A stretch of DNA of 64,000 nt from Meandrina meandrites (lineage: Eukaryota; Cnidaria; Anthozoa; Scleractinia; Meandrinidae), in assembly GCA_963693305.1 (NCBI GenBank), contig OY855913.1:14902522-14966521 (forward strand), read 5' to 3'. The translations under genes were made by a program, and so were the position numbers. Below, in pieces: positions 60,501-64,000 of this stretch (within the stretch, counting starts at the first letter, position 1; each line of letters opens with the position of its first letter). The notes under the pieces were generated by a model. That model was not told the origin of the DNA. It was given only the letters and a program-made list of their open reading frames with translations, and did not search any database.

Positions 60501-61311
60501 AATAATCTCTTGTAGATCCTGGCACCATTTTTGTTTGCGGACCCTTGCTGTTTCAAGTGGTAAAAACACTGCGCTTTAATACACTATTTGTTAATTTTAA
60601 ATCCACCTTCCGATATCCGAGAGTAACTAAAACCCTAATTTTCCCAGGGTAGCATGCCTCCGCCGCCCAGCCCCCCTCCCCCACCCCCCCCCCCCCCCCC
60701 CGAAAAAAAAAAAAAAAACCTGGCTCACGCTTGAGCCCCCCCACTCAAAATCTTGCTGCGCGGGCCCTGAGTGAGATTATAAAACATTACATCAATTTAA
60801 AAAGGACAGCCTTAGTATACATATCCGCTTCTTTTGGCTGCTTGGATGGTCAAATAATTTGAGTGATGGGCTGATAGGCTCTTACAGGTTCCTATAAAGC
60901 CATTTATAAGCTTAAATTTGTTCAGATTTGTTCGCCATATTTACTACGTAGAGCGCACCGCGTAGCGAATATATACACATTGTAAAGCAGCGTAAGAAGC
61001 TTTTCCGGCGACGTATCTTAGGAGTTGGAGTGCCAGGGTATTCCGTAGTTTAGCTAGCCAACTTAAGCTTAATGACTGAGTAGCTATACTGGTATCGCAA
61101 GAAATTACTAGGTTTGAATTCGAAGCATTCAAACTGTTCGCAGTGAAGCAACATTTGAATTAAACTAAAACCCCTGGGAGCAACTCTGTGAATGAACGTG
61201 ATCCATAAACGGTTCATTAGCTTAAAATAAAAGAGCATGCATGTATATTAATTAAAACACGCAATTATTCAATGGAAAACACTAAGAAAATTACAAACAC
61301 TTACCAGCCAT
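57593..61311 (-). CDS. Four-exon gene for a 126-residue, MADS-like protein
   Basis: Coding exons are 61311-61305 (ATGGCTG, donor GTAAGTG), 59538-59509 (30 bases, donor GTAAAAAG), 58940-58837 (acceptor CCAGAG, donor GTGAGTT) and 57832-57593 (acceptor CATTGCAG, stop TAA). Phases 1, 1 and 0 all fit. The protein starts MADNSSPANGRKGAPIVQKN, continues SQRLKDVDKLKNLKTNI, then ITQQKRLLEKRADILHYNHD, then CHVFIMMCHKYVSGETVTFY. KRA-x-x-L followed nine residues later by a hydrophobic strand and GETVTFYG matches the KKA-x-x-L...VLLLV...G-x-x-Y layout of SRF-type MADS domains. The remainder includes EGEGVSFIGYKSDVKTSDGG. No MADS DNA-contact helix is preserved strictly, so another helix-strand fold is possible. 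The 59708-60770 element sits in intron 1. Confidence 0.6.
59708..60770. mobile_element. 1.06-kb non-autonomous TIR element in intron 1
   Basis: CAGGGCCCGCGCAG starts at 59708 and its exact inverse ends at 60770. Subterminal GCTTTAGCCCCCCCAC and CTTGAGCCCCCCCAC are both followed by A/T-rich tracts. AGTGA occurs on both sides. The CAGGGCC end suggests hAT. The interior holds a C20/A16 tract (60679-60718) and the perfect hairpin at 60044-60106. Confidence 0.75.
60044..60106. repeat. Perfect 31-bp palindrome with one-base centre
   Basis: GCAAATTCGTTAGTGATGTC and the following 11 bases (to 60074) are mirrored exactly from 60076 to 60106. It sits within the 1.06-kb element and could be a tiny MITE nested there or a fold-back of that element. 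Confidence 0.9.
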
Positions 61312-61619
61312 GCTTGACCTTCTTTTGTTTTTCGCGGGAAACGCATCGACCCGCAGCATTGGAACCTAGTCTTTACTCTGTTATCTTTCCAGTGTCATGA
61401 AATAGTGATTATCATAAATTGACACGTAATTTATTTTTTACGATAATCGTAATTCCAGCCTCGAGGACATGTTGCTCTTTGAAAGGTTGGGAACGTTGGG
61501 AAAACCGTTGGGAACTTTGGGAACTGGTTTGTAAATAGTCGCGACAGACTGTGACCGAAAATATTGGTCACTGGTCGTCACTTGGCGGAAATCTTGAAAA
61601 TGGCTAAAGATGGGTCAAG
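61312..61619. promoter_or_regulatory. Compact divergent promoter region
   Basis: 308 bases separate the ATG of the minus-strand MADS-like gene from the ATG of the plus-strand integrase-like gene. It contains GAACGTTGGGAAAACCGTTG-type short direct repeats (GTTGGGAA three times, 61488-61519). A short upstream ATG frame (61599) ends at the TGA overlapping the downstream start. Shared promoter function is inferred from the arrangement only. Confidence 0.45.
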
Positions 61620-61850
61620 ATGAGTTTGCACGACTTGGAGGAATTAATACGAGGGCTTGTTGAACAAAGGTTTTCGTACAAAGCCATCAGTAAAAGACTC
61701 AAAGCACTGTTTCCTGGTATGTAATCTTTTATTTATACGCATCGAGAGTGTTTGAATTGACTTTCTATCGTTGTTTTGTGATCGCCAACTCTCAAAACAA
61801 ATTTCGTTCGTAGAAACAGGCGGGCTAAGCTCAAGAAGCATAAGAAGATT

Positions 61851-62890
61851 GGACGTATACAAAACATGGACCCGGGTCCATGGACCACCCTTGTGGACCC
61901 AGTCCATGGACCACCCCATGGACCCGGTCCATGGACCACCTCTGTGGACCTGGACCATGGACCACCCCAAGCTGAGCTTGTTTTTCATTGTATACATGTA
62001 TATGGAAACAGACATATACAAAACATGGACCCAACCTTATAGACCACCCTGGTCCATGGACCACCTGATGGACCACGCCTTATTTTCAAAAGCAAATTGT
62101 ACCTGTCAGTGTAAAGGTTAGACTGGGGACATTGTATAGAACTCAGACTTATGACACTCAATATCCAGATCCTGCTTTCTAATATGTAATTGAAGCTTTT
62201 CCCAGTTATGATGGGCCAGCAGGGGCATGTGAGGTTTTGGTGTTCTCCTCATTTATTTTGCTCGATATTATTTTTCAAACAATCGCTGAAGTACAACAGA
62301 ACATTCTAACCTATCATTGTTATGGTGGGATGCAAAATATCTAGTGCTAATATCTGTTAGATTCGTTGCAAACAAAGTTAAGCTTTAAATACATATGCTA
62401 TTAAGAAATACTGAGAAAATAAAGCTGACCTAGTGCAAGTGTCACCATTTTGATCAGACAAAACAAAAGTGAAGTCAGACATCATATTACAGTTCTGCTT
62501 GATATGTGAGCCTGCTAATCTAATGCGTTGCTAACGCAGAACATTGGTGTTTGCACTCGAAAGTGAAAAAAAAAGTTGTCCAGACATTTTGTCCAACCTG
62601 ACTGTTGGAATTTCATCGGACATTGGCAAATTGTGGTCGGCCAATGTCCAAAGTCCGACTGTTATTTTCCGCCCTGAATCCACCACACTGTGGAACCCAC
62701 ATATATTGTGCATGAACATGCATGATTAAAATCAGGCCCAGGGGTGGTTCATGGACCAGGTCCACGAGAGTGGTCCATGGACCGGGTCCATGAGGTGGTC
62801 CATGGACCAGGTCCATGGTCCACAGGGTGGTCCATGGACCGAGTCCACGGGGGTGGTCCATGGACCTGGGTCCATGTTTTGTATACGTCC
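61851..62890. mobile_element. 1040-bp foldback element with 10-bp TSD in an exon
   Basis: It starts GGACGTATACAAAACATGGA and ends with the exact inverse; TAAGAAGATT is repeated at 61841-61850 and 62891-62900. Each arm then becomes a tandem of GGTCCATGGACCACC-type units (61866-62075 and 62745-62875), so the arms are variable-number palindromic arrays. An internal copy of the end (ATACAAAACATGGACCC) lies near 62016. A 9-11 bp duplication suggests the Mutator-like group. The ORFs through the arms are repeat products. Confidence 0.88.
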
Positions 62891-63134
62891 TAAGAAGATT
62901 CTGTAAAGAAAGAAGTATTAATGTAACAACATTATGATGGATATCAGACGAATATCTGGAAGAAATGATCATGTCCAATATTGTGCAGGTGAGGTTGAAA
63001 TAGAAATTTATGCTGCAAAACTGGTCAGTGAACAAAAGAGACTGGTTAAATTATGAAGTTAAGCGAGGATGTATGACCAATTTTTCGTGGTTGTTTTTAA
63101 TAAAACAGTAACCCACTTATGCCTGTTGGATAAA

Positions 63135-63179
63135 GTATGTATGTATGTATGTATGTATGTATGTATGTATGTATGTATG
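63135..63179. repeat. (GTAT)n microsatellite
   Basis: Eleven uninterrupted GTAT units in intron 2 of the integrase-like pseudogene, 60 bases before a palindromic MITE. Confidence 0.95.
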
Positions 63180-63238
63180 ATATCAAATGATTATAGCTAA
63201 CTTAGCTATGTGATACATGCACCTGTACACGTTATATT

Positions 63239-63365
63239 TGGTTTAAAATTTTTTCAACCAGTTTGATTTTTATTTTCTTTGTCTTATGTTCATTATCATA
63301 ACCTAAAACAAAGGGAAATAAAAATCAAACTGGTTTGAAAGATTTTAAACCAATGATGAAATGAA
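63239..63365. mobile_element. Palindromic MITE, copy 2
   Basis: TTGGTTTAAAATTTTTTCAA at the left is mirrored near GAAAGATTTTAAACCAA at the right, and ACCAGTTTGATTTTTATTT by AAATAAAAATCAAACTGGT. The centre CATTATCATAACC...AACAAAGG is shared with the copy at 4853. Confidence 0.7.
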
Positions 63366-64000
63366 ACCACAATATACGTACTGTACATGTATTGTGTTTG
63401 TTGATAGTTTACCATCTCATTATGCAACACATGATCTTTCAATGAGTGCTACTTAGTAGCTATCACTAATTGCTGTTCTTTATAGTATGGACATACATAT
63501 GGACGCCGGATGATACAGGGCACACTTTGATATCAAATGCAAGAGCATTCACAGATTCGTGAAATCAGTCAACGACGAATTTCCAAGATGTTGAAGAGGG
63601 TTGCCCCATGTGCTCACAGAGTAAGGGCCCATGATGTACTGGACAGAACAAATCCTATACCATACTTTGCACCATATTTTGGTTACAAGCTGCATATGGA
63701 CCAAAATGAGAAGTTAGCACAAGAGTTTGGAGTCACACACATCCATGCTCTGGATGGCTGTATATTAGTAGAATGGTTCTTGGATTTATTACCATACCCA
63801 AAAAGAACCCAGTGCTTATTTACCAATTTTTGTTTCGGTAAGTATGCAGTCAGCATTGGGGTGTACAACAAGCTCACACACCAAATTGTAGGCCAAAACG
63901 TCTCCAAAGAATAAACCTGTGTAAACATCAGTGGCAATCCTTTGAGTATTTCATATACTGGATAGTAGAAATGAAAAGTCCACAGTCACAAAATCATGAC

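Larger units (their letters stand above)
61620..63914 (+). pseudogene. YGRR-type integrase-core gene, broken
   Basis: Exon 1 (61620-61716) encodes MSLHDLEELIRGLVEQRFSY and KAISKRLKALFPG, a helix-turn-helix-like start. Exon 2 (61814-61850 plus 62901-62988, split by a 1040-bp element) continues GLSSRSIRRF and ends EEMIMSNIVQ. Exon 3 (63486 to about 63840, donor GTAAGTATG) encodes YGHTYGRRMIQG, RISKMLKRVAPCAHRVRAHD and YKLHMDQNEKLAQEFGVTHI-HALDG. This matches a large cnidarian and fish family with an integrase-like DDE core (DQNEKL, then ALDG). In-frame TGA stops fall in exon 2 (near 62936) and exon 3 (63529-63531), and a frameshift near 63765 follows the DG motif, so it is not functional. The family is transposon-derived by structure; its activity is unknown to me. 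Confidence 0.7.

Noticed and set aside
61644..62121. Several overlapping frames with repeated WSMDxVHGGP or GPW patterns
   Set aside because: They arise from GGTCCATGGACC arrays in the foldback element and occur in all frames and both strands.

Overview
This is a eukaryotic, AT-rich, intron-bearing animal genome segment. The gene and transposon families (BEL/Pao, ISL2EU, RPA-encoding Helitron, kinesin-light-chain/NPHP3-type TPR repeats, YGRR-type integrase genes) and the abundance of the palindrome TACATGTA fit an anthozoan cnidarian, probably a stony coral. That taxonomic call is inference. I see no rRNA, tRNA, CRISPR or bacterial-style operon.

Layout. 1-4276: the 3' two thirds of a multi-exon + strand gene of unknown function with zinc motifs; one of its introns is GC-AG. 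4.3-12.5 kb: MITEs, a minisatellite, a minus-strand exon with a divergent MADS-box-like segment (6008-6608), and a small HIRAN-like gene (7106-7738) broken by a perfect 150-bp foldback MITE. 12.86-23.5 kb: a nest of transposons. An old terminal-inverted-repeat (TIR) element holds a BEL/Pao retrotransposon. The BEL 5' LTR is split by a 3.44-kb element carrying its own two-exon gene, and its pol is split by a 482-bp MITE. 23.8-27.0 kb: more foldback and TIR elements. 27.7-31.86 kb: an ISL2EU DNA transposon with convergent SAP-SWIM-YqaJ and THAP-DDE genes. 32.5-43.2 kb: a Helitron with OTU, DUF6570-like, Rep and Pif1 helicase segments broken by many frameshifts, plus an intact three-exon RPA-like gene, flanked by tandem arrays. 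45.5-46.8 kb: a decayed TPR array. 47.63-56.49 kb: an apparent 8.9-kb TIR element with a 1321-bp tandem array. 57.6-61.3 kb: a complete minus-strand four-exon gene for a 126-residue protein with MADS-like features. 61.62-63.9 kb: a divergently transcribed integrase-like pseudogene whose second exon holds a 1040-bp foldback element.

Most of the window is layered mobile DNA, and several insertions can be placed to the base by target-site duplications (TSDs) inside exons or LTRs. Candidates for something undescribed are the MADS-like small genes, the 3.44-kb element with its captured gene, the 8.9-kb TIR element, and foldback elements whose arms are tandem arrays. All splice sites and families were read by eye; none was tested by alignment or transcript data.
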